Below the pieces are notes generated by a model. The model made no database searches. It was not told where the DNA came from and saw only the letters and a list, made by a program, of their open reading frames with translations. Positions 15,374 through 25,474 of a stretch of DNA of 64,000 bases are shown here, one piece after another. The position numbers and the translations under genes were made by a program. Numbering within the stretch: the stretch's first letter is position 1; the number at the start of each line of letters is the position of its first letter. The DNA is from Bacteroidales bacterium (GTDB lineage Bacteria; Bacteroidota; Bacteroidia; Bacteroidales; Tenuifilaceae): the NCBI GenBank assembly GCA_003818205.1, contig RPRQ01000010.1, positions 1-64,000 of the forward strand. The letters are read 5' to 3'.

Positions 15374-16681
15374 TTACCCAATCCTTCTTATATCTGCTCC
15401 AATGGCATTCAACCGTTGGTCTATATTCTCATAACCCCGGTCAATCTGTTCAATATTATGGATTGTGCTTTTGCCGTCAGCCGATAAAGCGGCGATAAGA
15501 AGGGCGACCCCTGCGCGAATATCGGGCGAGGTCATGGTAGTGGGGCGGAGCTGCATTTGGTGGTTATGTCCAATCACTGTTGCACGGTGAGGGTCGCAGA
15601 GGATAATCTGAGCACCCATGTCGATTAGCTTGTCAACAAAGAAAAGGCGGCTCTCGAACATCTTCTGATGGATTAGCACGGAGCCTTTGGCTTGTGTAGC
15701 AACTACAAGGAAAATGCTGAGCAGGTCAGGGGTGAGTCCTGGCCAAGTGGCATCAGCAATGGTCAGAATTGAACCATCTATGAAAGTGTCAATCTCATAA
15801 TTGCTCTGCTCTGGAATATGGATGTCATCGCCAATTCTCTCCATCTTGATGCCAAGGCGGGTGAATGAGTCGGGGATTATTCCCAGCTCATCGTAGGCAA
15901 CGTTTTTTATGGTAATATCGCTATGGGTCATGGCTGCCAAACCTATGAATGAGCCTATTTCAATCATGTCAGGTAGGATAGTATGCACGCAGCCTTCAAG
16001 GTTTTCAACACCTTCAATGTTAAGTAGGTTTGAGCCGATGCCTGAGATTCTAGCACCCATGCTCACAAGCATTTTGCTTAGCTGCTGTACGTAGGGTTCG
16101 CAGGCAGCATTAAAAATAGTTGTTTTCCCTGGGGTTAGGACTGCTGCCATTAGGATATTGGCTGTTCCTGTAACCGATGCCTCATCTAAAAGCATGTATG
16201 CCCCTTTGAGATTTTTGCCCTCAACCTTAAAGAAACTCTCCTTTGTATCGAAGTTGAATTTCGCACCGAGTTTTTCGAACCCAATAAAGTGAGTATCCAA
16301 TCTTCTACGACCAATCTTATCTCCTCCCGGTTTTGGGATATAGGCTATTCCAAAGCGGGCAAGTAGTGGTCCAACTACCATGATAGAGCCTCTAAGGCTT
16401 GCAGCCTTATTCTTGAAATCATCGGTGGTGAGGTATTCGACGTTAACGTTTTGGGCTTTGAATATGCAAACCGATGGCTCGGGGTGCTCAACCTCAACGC
16501 CCATACACTCTAAAAGTTCAATGAGTTTTAGCACATCCCTGATGTTCGGAATGTTTTTTATCGTAACCTTTTCAGGGGTCAAAAGTGTGGCGCAGATTAT
16601 CTGTAACGCCTCATTCTTGGCACCCTGAGGGTGAAGTTCACCCTTGAGCTGCCTACCGCCATACACTTCGAATGTGGCCAT
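15374..16681 (-). CDS. murA: UDP-GlcNAc 1-carboxyvinyltransferase MurA (Asp variant)
   Basis: 435 residues, EPSP-synthase fold, first committed step of peptidoglycan synthesis: transfer of enolpyruvate from PEP to UDP-GlcNAc in the cytoplasm. The catalytic Lys22-Asn23 is present (GAKNEAL). The active-site loop reads KPGGDKIGRRRLDTH, so the residue equal to E. coli Cys115 is Asp121. Enzymes with this Cys-to-Asp change are known to be active and insensitive to fosfomycin, which alkylates the cysteine. The gene follows the DUF4290 gene by 17 bases, a frequent arrangement in Bacteroidota. Confidence 0.97.
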   Translation of the reverse strand: MATFEVYGGRQLKGELHPQGAKNEALQIICATLLTPEKVTIKNIPNIRDVLKLIELLECMGVEVEHPEPSVCIFKAQNVNVEYLTTDDFKNKAASLRGSIMVVGPLLARFGIAYIPKPGGDKIGRRRLDTHFIGFEKLGAKFNFDTKESFFKVEGKNLKGAYMLLDEASVTGTANILMAAVLTPGKTTIFNAACEPYVQQLSKMLVSMGARISGIGSNLLNIEGVENLEGCVHTILPDMIEIGSFIGLAAMTHSDITIKNVAYDELGIIPDSFTRLGIKMERIGDDIHIPEQSNYEIDTFIDGSILTIADATWPGLTPDLLSIFLVVATQAKGSVLIHQKMFESRLFFVDKLIDMGAQIILCDPHRATVIGHNHQMQLRPTTMTSPDIRAGVALLIAALSADGKSTIHNIEQIDRGYENIDQRLNAIGADIRRIG

Positions 16682-16698
16682 AGTCGCTTGGTTTTAGG

Positions 16699-17283
16699 TT
16701 ATTTTTTGCGCGGAATGAATTTGCGTTTATTTTTAAAGGCTTCGCGGCTATCGCTTAGCTTTGTTCCCGGTGCCAATGCCAATTTGCCTTTCGAAAGTAC
16801 GTTCAAATCCCTAATGACATCTTCATCCGAAACCGAATCGTTGTTCCACATCAGGTATGCCTTTTTCATATGGTTGGCGATGAGCTGGGTAAGCGCCTCT
16901 TTCTGTTGCCCCTCTTCCATCTCAATGGCTTTTTGAATCATCATCTCGATGGATCTGCCGTAGTGCTTGTAGGTGATTGGTTGTGTTGGATATGGAACAG
17001 TTTTTGGCTTCTCCTCATAGGTCTCCTGGCTTGGAATGGGGTATGGTGAATCAATGTCAAGCTTAAAGTCCGACATGATAAAAATGTGATCCCATAGTTT
17101 ATGTTTGAAGTCGTTGATATCCCTAAGGTGAGGGTTAAGATTACCCATAATCCCGATAAGAACTCTTGCTAACCTGTTCCGTTCGTCCCTATCCTCAACG
17201 GTTGAGAGATGGTCAACCATCTGCTGAATATTCCTGCCGTACTCGGGGAGGTTCAACTTCTTTCTGCTTGTGTTATAATCCAT
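16699..17283 (-). CDS. DUF4290 protein
   Basis: 194 residues, matching the Bacteroidota-specific DUF4290 family: the N-terminus MDYNTSRKKLNLPEYGRNIQ, then DRDERNRLARVLIGIMGNLN and a DFKHKLWDHIFIMSDF stretch are the conserved parts. The C-terminus is basic (KNKRKFIPRKK), which may mean nucleic-acid or ribosome contact, but this is a guess. No signal or membrane segment. It stands directly upstream of murA, 17 bases apart, and is almost certainly in the same operon. Confidence 0.85.
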   Translation of the reverse strand: MDYNTSRKKLNLPEYGRNIQQMVDHLSTVEDRDERNRLARVLIGIMGNLNPHLRDINDFKHKLWDHIFIMSDFKLDIDSPYPIPSQETYEEKPKTVPYPTQPITYKHYGRSIEMMIQKAIEMEEGQQKEALTQLIANHMKKAYLMWNNDSVSDEDVIRDLNVLSKGKLALAPGTKLSDSREAFKNKRKFIPRKK

Positions 17284-17488
17284 TGTATAGATTTATTTGC
17301 TATTAAATATAAGAAAACGATTGCTTTAATTAGGTAAGGATAAGTACTATTTAATTCTCCGAAAGGTGGTAATTTATCAGCTACTCTCAATAGCAACAAG
17401 TCAACCGTTTCTCTTCTGATGCAAAACTAGCTGATTGAATGATAAAAACAAAATCGTTTAACGATTGATGTGGTTTTTTCTTCATAAA

Positions 17489-17522
17489 GAAAAAAGCGGA
17501 ACCTAATTTAGGTCCCGCTTTA
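17489..17522 (-). terminator. Intrinsic terminator after the propeller gene
   Basis: Minus strand: AAAGCGGGACCTAA, short loop, TTAGGTTCCGCTTT with one mismatch, followed by TTT. It lies about 20 bases beyond the stop of the 1098-residue gene. Confidence 0.8.
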
Positions 17523-17543
17523 ATCGATTTTGATTATTAATGA

Positions 17544-20500
17544 TTACCTCCAAACAGGTATTCTTCCCGTTGTGTATGGTGCTCCCTTTTCGTCCATCAA
17601 CTTGCGTACTTCAACCATTTTAGTTTGTGCAATGGCTTTTACTCTATCCAAAACTGGAGGGAATTCCTCCTTGATGATATTGTAAAGTGTTGTAGATGTG
17701 CTTGTAATGTCTGAGGTGCTGTTGATTTGAGTGTCAATTAGCTCATACAAACGATTAATTAACGGCATTTCCACCGGAGGTATTTCTTCCGCGCTAGCCT
17801 TTGCCTCAAAGCCGTTGAATAGGAATAGGATATCATCTAGCTCTTTTTCAATTCCAGATAGCGTTGGTAGCAGCTTTTCGTGTGATAAAGGAAGCGTTAA
17901 TGCTGTTTGTTTCATAGCAATTACCTCTTCCTTTAAATCCTCAGCGAGCTGAATTGTGCCAATCATTGTTTTTGAAAGATTCGATATTTCTTTGTGAAAA
18001 GCAACCATCTTTTCACGGTTTTGAGCAGGAAGAGTTGTGTTGTTCAACGCTTTTACAATAAAGTTGGTTGGCTTTGCAAGCTGTGTTATCTGCCCATTTT
18101 GAACCATAGAAATTTCGACAGAATAGGTGCCGGGAAGTACGAATACTTCACCATCTCTTTTAGCAAACGGATCGAACTTATCAGTTTTTCTTACTCGAGT
18201 ATTATCATAGCATAAATCCCAATTGATGCGTTGGATATTTTTTGATGGTTTTTTGGTAATGGTTCGAATAATATCACCTTGACCATCGCGAATTGTTATT
18301 AGAAGATAGGCTGGGATTTCATTCTTTTCATCCTCTAGCTCTTTTAAACTTGGTTGTGGGATTGGCTTGCCATCCTTGAATAGCTTCTTCTCTGCTTCGT
18401 GGCGAATATCCTTTTTCAATTTGGGTACTTCTTTTAGGAAGAAAGTGAAGGTCGCTCCAAATTCAGGATTTGGTGCAAGGTAATACGATGCGCCTTGTCC
18501 ATACTTTTTACCAGTTTGAATGTAGAGCAAAGCATCTTTTATAGGGAAAAGATAGCTGCTCATTTTTGGGAATTCACCGTTGATGTCGCGAAGTGGAGCA
18601 TAGTTGTCGAGGATGTAGAAGCCACGACCAAATGTGGCTAAAACTAAATCACTTTCCCTTTTTTGGATTGCCATATCGTAAACAGCAACCGAAGGCAACT
18701 CTGATTCGAGCTGAACCCAGCTTTGACCACCATTTATTGAGAAGAATGCTCCAAACTCAGTGCCTGCAAAAAGTAAATCAGGTTTTACGAAATCTTGCTC
18801 AATGCAATGAACCGAGCCGTTCTCAGGTAGATTTGCAGAAATAGATGTCCAAGTTTTACCCTTGTCGGTACTTTTTAGAAGATAAGGTTTGAAATCGTCA
18901 CGTTTGAGGTTTCGTAGTGAAGCGAATACAATATTTTCATCAAAGCGTGAAGCGAATATGTCGCTAACATATGAGTTGTCAGGTACTCCAGGGAATGATG
19001 AGGTTTTTCTCCATGTTTTCCCAGCATCTTCGGTTACCTGAATTAGACCATCATCGGTTCCAACGTATATTAGATTCTCTTTAACTGGCGACTCATCCAA
19101 AGATACGATTGTGCCAAATAACGATGTAGAAACATCTTTCGCAACAGCATCAACACTCCAATATTTACCCATTACAGGCCAAGTATTACGATCGATTTGA
19201 GCAGTTAAATCATCAGAGATAACTTGCCAGGTATTCCCCCTATTGTCGCTACGGAAAAGCTTATTAGCTGCCATATATAGTCGAGTAGGAGAGTGAGGGC
19301 TAATGATCAAAGGACTATCCCAGTTCCACTTATAGGTTTTTTCACCTTTACGGGGTTGTGGTTTAATGTTGATTCGCTCGCCACTTTTTTTGTCGTATCT
19401 AACAACGTTACCATATTGTGATTCGGAGTAAATGATGTCGGGATTTGTTGGCTCAATTCTTGGCCAAAAACCATCGCCACCAACGGTAACAATCCACTCG
19501 CCACTGGTTACTCCATTTTCGCTGATATTCCTCGAAGGACCTCCAAGGGTGTTATTATCCTGTGTTCCGCCGTAAACATTATAGAAAGGTTCGGCATTAT
19601 CAAGAGCAACTCGGTAAAACTGAGTTACTGGAAGGTTTGAAACTTGATACCAATACCCTTCATCAATATTATGGGTAATATAAACCCCACCATCTCCACC
19701 AATCATTACATGTTTATTGTCGGTTGGGTCAATCCAAAGGGCATGGTCATCAACATGTCGGTCTTTATTGCTAACCCTCGACCAGTTTTTGCCACCATCA
19801 TTAGTGACAAAGGTGAATGTTTCAACGGAGTACACTTTATCGAACTGAACTGGGTCGCAATAAATTTCGTTGTAGTACTGTCCGCTTGATGCGTGATCGC
19901 TCATCTTTGACCACGATTCGCCTCTATTCGCTGTTCTGAAAAAACCTCCTGCGCTATTTGCCGCTTCTATTATTAGATAAAGCACATCGGGGTTTTGAGG
20001 AGATATTGCAATGCCCATTCCGCCCATGTGTTCGGATGGTAGCCCGCTAGTTAGTTTTCGCCAAGTTTTTCCGGCATCCTCCGATTTATGAACAGCCGAT
20101 TCGGGTCCTCCACCTATTTTTGTGAAAACATGCCTACGTCGTTGCTCTGAGGTTGCGTAAAGGATATCGGGATTGCGAGGATCGCAGATAATGTTTGTAA
20201 TACCTGTGTTCTCGCTAATGTTTAAAATCTTTTCCCATTTTTGTCCTCCATCGATGGTTTTATATAAGCCCCTATCTCCACCTGGACCCCAAGCAGAACC
20301 CTCTGCTGCAACATAAACTGTATTTGAATTACGAGGGTCGATAAGAATCATCCCAATTTGTCGGCTATCTTTTAAGCCCATGTTTTTCCACGATTTACCG
20401 CCATCTAAGGACTTGTACACCCCATTCCCATATCCAAGTGCACGTTGATGGTTGTTCTCTCCTGTTCCAGCCCAAATTACGTTAGTGTTATTAGGATCAA

Positions 20501-20840
20501 GGGCAAGGCATCCAATGGAATATGCTCCATAGCTGTCGAAAATGGGCTCAAAGGTTAACCCTTTATTGATTGTTTTCCAGATATGACCGCTTGCAACGGC
20601 TACATAAAACTCGGAATGATTTTTTGGGTTTACTGTAAAATCGGCAATACGCCCCGAGGTGAAAGCTGGGCCAATGCTCCTGAACTTTAACCCAGAAACA
20701 AGGCTGCTCTTCACTAAAGAATCTTTAATTTCAGGTTTTGCTGTGGCTTTCTTTTGCCCTATAGCGATAGCGGGAGAAAGCATTATTAAGGCAAGCATAG
20801 CAATGATTACTACCTTAAAATGGGGTTTGGTTTTTCTCAT
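17544..20840 (-). CDS. Secreted VPS10/BNR (Asp-box) propeller protein
   Basis: 1098 residues with a signal peptide (about residues 1-29). The first 750 residues contain at least nine Asp-box motifs S/T-x-D-x-G-x-T/S-W (for example SLDGGKSW, TIDGGQKW, SEDAGKTW, TNDGGKNW, SDNRGNTW, TEDAGKTW, STDKGKTW), which build a sortilin/VPS10-like beta-propeller. The C-terminal third has a beta-sandwich-like part and a helical tail (NLSKTMIGTIQLAEDLKEEV). Proteins of this type are annotated as glycosyl hydrolases without proven activity. No T9SS or lipid anchor is seen, so it is periplasmic or secreted by an unknown route. It lies after the TonB receptor gene with a 75-base gap. Confidence 0.85.
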   Translation of the reverse strand: MRKTKPHFKVVIIAMLALIMLSPAIAIGQKKATAKPEIKDSLVKSSLVSGLKFRSIGPAFTSGRIADFTVNPKNHSEFYVAVASGHIWKTINKGLTFEPIFDSYGAYSIGCLALDPNNTNVIWAGTGENNHQRALGYGNGVYKSLDGGKSWKNMGLKDSRQIGMILIDPRNSNTVYVAAEGSAWGPGGDRGLYKTIDGGQKWEKILNISENTGITNIICDPRNPDILYATSEQRRRHVFTKIGGGPESAVHKSEDAGKTWRKLTSGLPSEHMGGMGIAISPQNPDVLYLIIEAANSAGGFFRTANRGESWSKMSDHASSGQYYNEIYCDPVQFDKVYSVETFTFVTNDGGKNWSRVSNKDRHVDDHALWIDPTDNKHVMIGGDGGVYITHNIDEGYWYQVSNLPVTQFYRVALDNAEPFYNVYGGTQDNNTLGGPSRNISENGVTSGEWIVTVGGDGFWPRIEPTNPDIIYSESQYGNVVRYDKKSGERINIKPQPRKGEKTYKWNWDSPLIISPHSPTRLYMAANKLFRSDNRGNTWQVISDDLTAQIDRNTWPVMGKYWSVDAVAKDVSTSLFGTIVSLDESPVKENLIYVGTDDGLIQVTEDAGKTWRKTSSFPGVPDNSYVSDIFASRFDENIVFASLRNLKRDDFKPYLLKSTDKGKTWTSISANLPENGSVHCIEQDFVKPDLLFAGTEFGAFFSINGGQSWVQLESELPSVAVYDMAIQKRESDLVLATFGRGFYILDNYAPLRDINGEFPKMSSYLFPIKDALLYIQTGKKYGQGASYYLAPNPEFGATFTFFLKEVPKLKKDIRHEAEKKLFKDGKPIPQPSLKELEDEKNEIPAYLLITIRDGQGDIIRTITKKPSKNIQRINWDLCYDNTRVRKTDKFDPFAKRDGEVFVLPGTYSVEISMVQNGQITQLAKPTNFIVKALNNTTLPAQNREKMVAFHKEISNLSKTMIGTIQLAEDLKEEVIAMKQTALTLPLSHEKLLPTLSGIEKELDDILFLFNGFEAKASAEEIPPVEMPLINRLYELIDTQINSTSDITSTSTTLYNIIKEEFPPVLDRVKAIAQTKMVEVRKLMDEKGAPYTTGRIPVWR

Positions 20841-20915
20841 TAGTTCTAGAATTAGGGTTTGTTAAAATTATGTATTTGAAACTTTATGTTTTAACAGGGT
20901 AAACGGTTTTGAAAT

Positions 20916-23324
20916 TTAAAAAATAACCATTAAAGAAAAAATAAAGTTAATCCCAGCAGCTACCATGCCCGAGCTATAAGGTCTGTAGCGTTGGTCAGTT
21001 ATGTTTTCAATATCTCCAGAAATCGTAAACGTTTTGTTGATTTTCCATTGTGTCTTAAAATTCAGTGTGTACCAGCTTGGAGAGTAAGGGTTATCATTTC
21101 TGTCGATGGCATACATGTATGGTTTGCCTCGTTCTTCATCCGCTAAATTTTTATATGGTACTTCTCCGCTGTAAGCAGCATAAAGGTCCAATTTAAGTTT
21201 GTTTGACGAATATGTAAATCGAGTAATTCCAAACCATGGTGCCGCATGACGTAGCGGGCTCCTTGTTCCATCATCGAGCTCCTCTTCACCTTTTTGGTAG
21301 TTAAACCTCGATGATATAACAAAACCAGCAGGTAGTTTTAGTTCAAAGTCAGCTTGTATTCCCCATACCCTTGCAAATGCAGCGTTTTGGATAGATTGTA
21401 CTTGGCTTAACCCTCCATCGTACATAATGCTATCTAGACCATTTAGCGTTGAATTCCTTTTAACAAGCGCATCATCAAGAATTGTGTAGTATGCAGAAAG
21501 ATCAACTTCGAGAAAATCTCCAAATACTTTTGTGACTCCAAATTCTGCGTTGTAAGCATATTCAGCTTTTAAGTCTGGGTTTGGCACAACAACCGAACCT
21601 GGCTCGGAGTCGAATATCTTTCCCATATCATCAACGTTTGGAGAACGGAAACCTGTTGAGATATCCGCATTAATGCTCCATTTACTATTTGGATTATAGG
21701 TTAACCCAATACTTCCAGTTAACGCCCCATCGCTAACACTTGCATTTTTAAAAGGGAAAGGGTAAAAGGTGTTGTCGAATGTGGCGTTAAGGATATAATG
21801 ATTGTAACGACCTCCCATGTGTAACATTGTCTTATCCGTTATTTTACGCTGATAAGTTAAGTATGCTGCGTACGATGCCCACTCTGATTTTGGGTAGCGC
21901 GATGGGCCATCAATGTTAATGCCTGTGGTTATATCTTCATCCTTACCTGTTGATTTTACATCATTATAGATAGCTTCAATCCCATAGAAAAAAATGCTCT
22001 TTAAACCAGCTGCTTTTTTCAAATCGATATTGACTGATAGCGCATTTACTTTCTCAAATCGATGTTTTCTGTTTGTACTATTAAAATTCCTATCAACACG
22101 GCTCTCGTCGAAAAGTTGATGCGCAGCATGAATTGAGAGATGGTCGTACAACTCAGCATTTCTATGATTATTAAGAATAATGCTATTCATGGTCCATTTT
22201 TGTGGTCCATAATACCATTCAGCACTTTTGGGTAAACCGTTTTTGTAAATGATAAGCCTATCGAATCGATCATAGTTTGACGTGGCTGAGTGATGGAAAT
22301 TATAGGCTAAATCCCATTTTGAGTTGGGTTTGTACAAAACTTTCTGCATTATGCTGATTTGAGAGTAGCCTGTAGGCCGTTGTAGCTGCTCGTCCGAGTT
22401 TTTTACTGCTATATCAACGTTCCCATTATGTTCCACGAACTCTTTGCGTAGGTATTCATTGGGACCATTCGAGCCCATCCTTAAATCCCCATAGTTATTA
22501 TAGCTAATGCTTGATGCCGATGCCCATTTTTTCCAACCCAAATTAATATCAATATGAGCTGTTTTCTCGCTATTTGCTGTAGCGTAACGAGTTGAGGCGT
22601 TCCCCGAGATTATTGTTTTCTCTTGATATGATAATTTTGGAGAGAGGGTGTAAAAACTCATAACACCACCTATGGCGTCGCTGCCATAAATTACTGAACC
22701 TGGGCCAAATAGTACTTCCGTTTGTTCTATTGCAAATGGATCGAGCGATATAATGTTTTGAAGGTTACCGCTTCGGAAAATTGCTGTGTTCATCCTAATA
22801 CCATCAACAACAATAAGTAGCCTGTTTGTAGCAAATCCTCTTATCATAGGACTTCCGCCGCCCTGTTGACTTTTTTGAATAAAAACTTCACCAGAGGTAC
22901 CTATTAAATCCGCTGCCGTTTGAGGGTTTTGGAGCGATATATCGTTTGGTGTAATAGCCGTTATTTTGTTTGGAATCTCCCTTGTGGCTTGATCCCATTT
23001 TGATGCAGAAATTACAATCTGATCGATTGAAAAGGTTGATGGTTGAAGTTCAACTTTAAACTCCCTATCCTCAAGCTCCTTATAGCTATAGATTAGGGTG
23101 GCATAACCAATAATCCGAAATTCTATACCCTTTGATTCTTTAAACCCTGTAATATCCGCTTCCCCATTTGCATTAGTAGCGGTTGATGAATGTGGGTTTT
23201 GGCTTGAAATGGTAACGAACTCGAGAGGTGCAGCATTCTCCTTGTCAATTACCATGATTGTTTGTGCACTGCAGTAAAAACCTAAGGAGGTAAGTATAAA
23301 CGTATATATTAATTTCAGCCTCAT
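20916..23324 (-). CDS. TonB-dependent outer-membrane receptor
   Basis: 802 residues: signal peptide (to about residue 20, FYCSAQ), a carboxypeptidase-regulatory-like beta domain (about 22-95), a plug domain (about 105-230) with SPMIRGFATNRLLIVVDGIR and GPGSVIYGSDAIGGVMSFYT, then a 22-strand type barrel. It belongs to the siderophore/haem/vitamin receptor class rather than the SusC class, as it lacks the SusC extended signature and a SusD partner. The substrate is not evident. The last residues (AGINFIFSLMVIF) fit a terminal barrel strand. Expected to work with TonB-ExbBD. Confidence 0.93.
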   Translation of the reverse strand: MRLKLIYTFILTSLGFYCSAQTIMVIDKENAAPLEFVTISSQNPHSSTATNANGEADITGFKESKGIEFRIIGYATLIYSYKELEDREFKVELQPSTFSIDQIVISASKWDQATREIPNKITAITPNDISLQNPQTAADLIGTSGEVFIQKSQQGGGSPMIRGFATNRLLIVVDGIRMNTAIFRSGNLQNIISLDPFAIEQTEVLFGPGSVIYGSDAIGGVMSFYTLSPKLSYQEKTIISGNASTRYATANSEKTAHIDINLGWKKWASASSISYNNYGDLRMGSNGPNEYLRKEFVEHNGNVDIAVKNSDEQLQRPTGYSQISIMQKVLYKPNSKWDLAYNFHHSATSNYDRFDRLIIYKNGLPKSAEWYYGPQKWTMNSIILNNHRNAELYDHLSIHAAHQLFDESRVDRNFNSTNRKHRFEKVNALSVNIDLKKAAGLKSIFFYGIEAIYNDVKSTGKDEDITTGINIDGPSRYPKSEWASYAAYLTYQRKITDKTMLHMGGRYNHYILNATFDNTFYPFPFKNASVSDGALTGSIGLTYNPNSKWSINADISTGFRSPNVDDMGKIFDSEPGSVVVPNPDLKAEYAYNAEFGVTKVFGDFLEVDLSAYYTILDDALVKRNSTLNGLDSIMYDGGLSQVQSIQNAAFARVWGIQADFELKLPAGFVISSRFNYQKGEEELDDGTRSPLRHAAPWFGITRFTYSSNKLKLDLYAAYSGEVPYKNLADEERGKPYMYAIDRNDNPYSPSWYTLNFKTQWKINKTFTISGDIENITDQRYRPYSSGMVAAGINFIFSLMVIF

Positions 23325-23383
23325 TTAAAACAAGTTAAATATTTGAACTATTTTATATCAGACAGCCAAAATGAGGATTGGTT

Positions 23384-23423
23384 TAAAAAACATTGCAGAG
23401 CCCTATAATAGCGGCTCTGCAAT
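23384..23423 (-). terminator. Intrinsic terminator at the end of the PUL (after nagB-lmbE)
   Basis: Minus strand: ATTGCAGAGCC, 10-base loop, GGCTCTGCAAT (perfect 11-bp stem), then GTTTTTT. It lies about 35 bases beyond the stop of the NagB-LmbE gene and closes the polysaccharide-utilisation transcript. Confidence 0.9.
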
Positions 23424-23458
23424 CACCTAAACTAAACTAAAAAAAGACTAATTGTTTG

Positions 23459-25399
23459 CTATTCAATGTTCATTTTTACAAAAACCTCTATTGCTTCATA
23501 TTCGGCCATGCCGAGTTTGTTGTATATAACGGCAGTGTTTTTATTCCTCTCCTCGGTACGCTCCCAAAACTCACGCTCATCGAGGCCAGGGAAAAGCGCT
23601 CTGTCCTTCTGCGTTTGATGTTTGAAAATTGCCCTACGTTTCTTTATCAGCTCCTCGGGGCTGATGGGCACAGCCATTTCGGCTTCTGCCACATCCCACT
23701 CCTGCCATGAGCCACGGTATAGCCAAACCCAGCAGTTCTTGAACCAATCATCATTTTTTACCACTTCGAGGGCTTGGCTAATTGCCGTTAGGCAGATTCG
23801 ATGCGTACCATGAGGGTCAGATAAATCGCCAGCTGCGAAAATCTGATGGGGTTTAACCCTTCGCATGGCATCAATCACCAATTCAACATCGGCGGGCGAT
23901 AGTGAGTTTTTGCGTATTGTCCCTGTTTTGTAGAATGGCATATCCATAAATTGGATATGCTCCTCCTTAATCCCAATGAATCGACATGCTGCTTTGGATT
24001 CACCCTGCCTGATTAAGGCTTTTATCTTTTGAATCTCGGGGTTATCGATTTGCCCTGGTTTCTTGGTTGCTAGGAAGTTGATTACCTGGCTGTACCATCT
24101 CCCCGATTGCTCGGCATTTTCTAGAAAGGCTTCATTGTACATGTTGATAAAATCGGCATATCGGATTACATCCTCATCGCTAACGGAGATATTCCCGTTG
24201 GTTTGGTAAGCCACATGAACATCGTTGCCCTGCTCCGCTAATCGGAAAAGCGTTCCTCCCATCGATATTACATCATCGTCGGGGTGAGGGCTGAAAACCA
24301 ATACCCGCTTGGGGAATGGGTTAGCCCTCTCGGGACGATTGGAGTCATCGGCGTTGGGTTTACCACCTGGCCAACCGGTTATGGTATGCTGCATCTGGTT
24401 GAATACCTTGATGTTTAGCATGTAGGCGGGCCCAAAATTTGCCAAAAGATCGCTCATCCCATTATCGTTGTAGTCGCGGTCGGTTAGCTTAAGGATTGGC
24501 TTTTCGAGCTGTTGGCAAAGCCATACCACAGCCCTTTTTATCAGGGGCTCTGTCCAAACGCATGAGCTGACAAGCCAAGGGGTTTTCTCTCTGGTTAGGC
24601 TAGCTGCCGCAGCAGGATCTACTATAAACTCCGCATCGGGATGGTTTTGCAGAAACGATGAGGGCACCGAATCGGTAACCGGACCTTCGATGGCTTCGCG
24701 TACGATATCCGCTTTCTTTTCTCCCCAGGCCATTAATATAATTCGTTGGGCTTTCATAATGGGGTCAACGCCCATGGTTATGGCTCGACGGGGAACATTC
24801 TCCTCGGCAAAGAAGTCCGATGCGGCGTCGGCAATGGTCAGGTGATCGAGGGTGATGAGTCGGGTGGGGGAGTTGATATCCGATCCAGGCTCGTTAAAAC
24901 CGATGTGCCCAGTACGGCCAATGCCGAGTATCTGGATGTCGAGACCACCTAGGCTGTTCATCTTCTCCTCGTAGCTAGAGCAGAAATCATAGACCTTTTC
25001 GATGGGTAAAGTGCCATCGGGGATATTAATATTCTCTGGTAGTATGTCGATATGGTTGAACAGATGTTCGTGCATAAAATGCCAGTAGCTCTGAATATGT
25101 TCTTTAGGAATAGGATAATACTCATCGAGGTTAAAGGTTACTACGTTTTTGAAGCTTAATCCCTCTTCCTTATGCATTCTTACAAGTTCCCTGTAAACGC
25201 CTACAGGGCTTGATCCTGTTGCCAACCCAAGAATACAAAGTTCATTTCGGCTAGCCTTCCCCTTAATCAGATTGGCTATTTCGGTGGCAACCCAGGTTGA
25301 AGCGGTTTTCGAATCGTTAAATATTGTAGTGAAAATTTTCTCGTAACGCCTTTTCATCTTCTCGCGTACATCCAGCTTGGTGTTTCTAAGTCTAGGCAT
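23459..25399 (-). CDS. nagB: NagB-LmbE fusion: GlcN-6-P deaminase-like + PIG-L deacetylase
   Basis: 646 residues from the ATG at 25399 (MPRLRNTKLD). An upstream ATG in frame at 25450 would add 17 residues made of low-complexity intergenic sequence and is less likely. The N-terminal half is NagB-like, the enzyme turning GlcN-6-P into Fru-6-P and ammonia: Asp92 (NLDEYYPI), His165 and Glu170 (GHIGFNEP) are kept, but the position of E. coli Asp141 is Thr163 (GIGRTGH). The C-terminal half (about 365-646) is an LmbE/PIG-L zinc deacetylase with HPDDD at 372 and DPHGTH later. Last gene of the utilisation locus; a strong terminator follows. Confidence 0.92.
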   Translation of the reverse strand: MPRLRNTKLDVREKMKRRYEKIFTTIFNDSKTASTWVATEIANLIKGKASRNELCILGLATGSSPVGVYRELVRMHKEEGLSFKNVVTFNLDEYYPIPKEHIQSYWHFMHEHLFNHIDILPENINIPDGTLPIEKVYDFCSSYEEKMNSLGGLDIQILGIGRTGHIGFNEPGSDINSPTRLITLDHLTIADAASDFFAEENVPRRAITMGVDPIMKAQRIILMAWGEKKADIVREAIEGPVTDSVPSSFLQNHPDAEFIVDPAAAASLTREKTPWLVSSCVWTEPLIKRAVVWLCQQLEKPILKLTDRDYNDNGMSDLLANFGPAYMLNIKVFNQMQHTITGWPGGKPNADDSNRPERANPFPKRVLVFSPHPDDDVISMGGTLFRLAEQGNDVHVAYQTNGNISVSDEDVIRYADFINMYNEAFLENAEQSGRWYSQVINFLATKKPGQIDNPEIQKIKALIRQGESKAACRFIGIKEEHIQFMDMPFYKTGTIRKNSLSPADVELVIDAMRRVKPHQIFAAGDLSDPHGTHRICLTAISQALEVVKNDDWFKNCWVWLYRGSWQEWDVAEAEMAVPISPEELIKKRRAIFKHQTQKDRALFPGLDEREFWERTEERNKNTAVIYNKLGMAEYEAIEVFVKMNIE

Positions 25400-25474
25400 G
25401 TGTTTATCGTTGTTTGTTATTTGTTGTCTGTTATCTGTTGTCACTTTCATAATTCATCTCTCACTTCTCACTTC

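Noticed and set aside
25400-25450. Longer start of the NagB-LmbE gene
   Set aside because: The extra residues are made of the intergenic text ACAACAGATAACAGAC and the next ATG gives a normal N-terminus.
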